This document shows, piece after piece, positions 62,689-64,000 of a stretch of DNA of 64,000 nt. A program made the translations under genes and the position numbers. The DNA comes from Notospermus geniculatus (Eukaryota; Nemertea; Pilidiophora; Heteronemertea; Lineidae), in assembly GCA_002633025.1 (NCBI GenBank), contig NMRB01000721.1, positions 159,941 to 223,940 of the forward strand, read 5' to 3'. The notes under the pieces were generated by a model, which was not told the DNA's origin, searched no databases, and saw only the letters and a list, made by a program, of their open reading frames with translations. Positions within the stretch are counted from its first letter, which is position 1; every line of letters starts with the position of its first letter.

Positions 62689-64000
62689 CCGATTTTGACA
62701 GCAACTTGCTGAATCACCCTTATTTTGGCATAACTTCATTCTAGCAAAGCAATTTTGGTGAAAAATCCAGAAACAAACAAATTTTTTTGACCTTTTTTCA
62801 ATGACAGATTACGCAATGAAGAAGTGAATCTTGTCCAAAAATATTGGTGCCCAGTTGTAGTCAACACGATTTCTGACCTTACGCAGAAAACTGCATTTAA
62901 ATTGGTTTGGCGTTTAATGAGATATTTGAGAAACTCGCTGTTGATATTAATATGAACCAGAGGTTTATGGGCGAGGGATGCAAGGGGGAAAAACGTATTC
63001 GTAGGAGTTGAGAATTCGGGAGTGGAGATCAGGTTAATATGATCCCCCCTTCTCCAGCTGAAATGTGTGGATCCGGAATTGAGGAAAGAAGAGTGCGAGC
63101 TGAAACAATTATCAATGAAACGTTTGTTCAATGGAGGGATGCATTCCCTCCATTCCGAAATAAACGGCTAGTCTGGGTAGCTATGGCATTATTGATTAGC
63201 ACCTATGGGAAAATTCCACACCAGCACTGAAATCCCGTCAATAAAAAAAGTATCACTATTTGTCGGCTAATCCAATTCATTCACAGGCCCAAAAAGAAAC
63301 ATTCACTTTTTCTGGCAATCGGTAGCCTAACACACTTGTCACAAAAGCAGGTGAACTGGTGGTAGGATATAGAGAACTATATGAATTAGGCAAAGCAGAG
63401 AAAGAAATCTGTTACTAAGCCAATTGTGGCATTTTTGACAATGGCTCATGCTGATTGAATGGGCGATTACGCTGTTAATAGGCGTGATTTCGTATCTGCA
63501 CGGGACACTAGACAGTGAAGCGAACATTCGACTTCGGTTTGCCCTATAAGCAGAAAGCAGACGCCCACGATAAAATCCCGAATTTTCGTGTTATTTTCAG
63601 CGACATTGCATCCATTCATATATGATTACTTACTACGAATATATTCGTGGAAACAGTACCGCTAACCACAACTAATATGGCGTGTTCGCGCGATGGGAGA
63701 CAAAAATGCATATTCTCGAAAAGTCCGGTCTGAGGCAATTCTACTGACTGGTTCGACAACGCAATCTGCTGGCTACGCCGTTTTTTCGCCTAGCGGCGAG
63801 CCCATGAACCATTGCGTCAAGACTGTACACTATGCGGACTACTTATATTTGGTGGATGCATTTTTACCCGGTACATGTAATTACAGCACGGTTACGCTCA
63901 GATTGGTCCACTTCGTAAAGTTCCTATTCTGCCACCGGTACCGCTCGAAATATATATTTTCTATTACGGATTTGGTTACCCAAACGGATACTTAATGGCT
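62689..64000. other. Gene-less stretch to the window end
   Basis: A plus frame at 63693-63995 (MGDKNAYSRKVRSEAILLTG) is open for 100 codons to just before the window edge, but has no recognised domain. No repeats are recognised. Confidence 0.3.

Overview
This is animal nuclear DNA, most likely from a marine invertebrate. The genes have GT-AG introns and there is no bacterial-style operon packing. There are exons for fibronectin III, a CARD-like domain and possibly a PAN domain, one intronless rhodopsin-class receptor, tRNA-derived SINE-like repeats, and a very high load of cut-and-paste DNA transposons and small inverted-repeat elements. The palindromic words TAGGCCTA and ACCGGTA recur throughout and would suit an echinoderm, hemichordate or similar deuterostome. 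That placement is a guess and the sequence does not prove it. Assembly gaps are at 5397-5544, 30250-30749 and 42009-42021, with single Ns at 23190, 26381 and 36924.

Layout. 1-6.4 kb: a foldback element, plus-strand exons of a tyrosine-recombinase-like mobile-element gene (968-1157 and 5550-5750), a tRNA-Thr-derived repeat, a 2-kb inverted duplication carrying decayed PIF/Harbinger transposase pieces, an SGNH-hydrolase-like exon, and a foldback element with precise 5-bp target duplications. 6.4-23.8 kb: a minus-strand gene with a fibronectin III exon (10839-11120), three copies of a 38-40 codon exon, and further unrecognised exons, all embedded in a dispersed repeat. A near-intact two-gene PIF/Harbinger transposon (13455-18371) sits in this block, and its empty site is preserved in a duplicate copy about 7 kb away. 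24-32 kb: mostly repeats and MITEs. 32.4-34.4 kb: a compact three-exon gene for a CARD-like protein of about 125 residues, with a second copy of the 5-bp-TSD foldback element in its first intron. 35.9-39 kb: a large minus-strand transposon-associated gene, broken at two A6 runs and one N, with two perfect NRF1-type palindromes upstream. 40.8-41.6 kb: an array built of CACCGCGGTG palindromes, next to a TTA-flanked MITE. 45.8-46.1 kb: the 3' end of a non-LTR retrotransposon. 49.8-50.8 kb: a complete class A GPCR. 51.2-54 kb: decayed pogo/Tigger transposase and another decayed mobile-element gene. 54.5-56.5 kb: a tRNA-derived repeat and a retroelement gag-like remnant. 57-64 kb: repeats, a possible PAN exon, and no other recognisable gene.

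How it fits together. The probable host genes are the fibronectin III gene, the CARD-like gene and the GPCR. Most of the rest is mobile DNA at several stages of decay. Nested insertions give a partial relative chronology: a local duplication of a linker-exon block probably preceded the Harbinger insertion, which now distinguishes the two copies. The most unusual items are the foldback family carrying a first-exon-like segment (ATGGCGGA start plus splice donor) in both arms, and the array of short palindromes.
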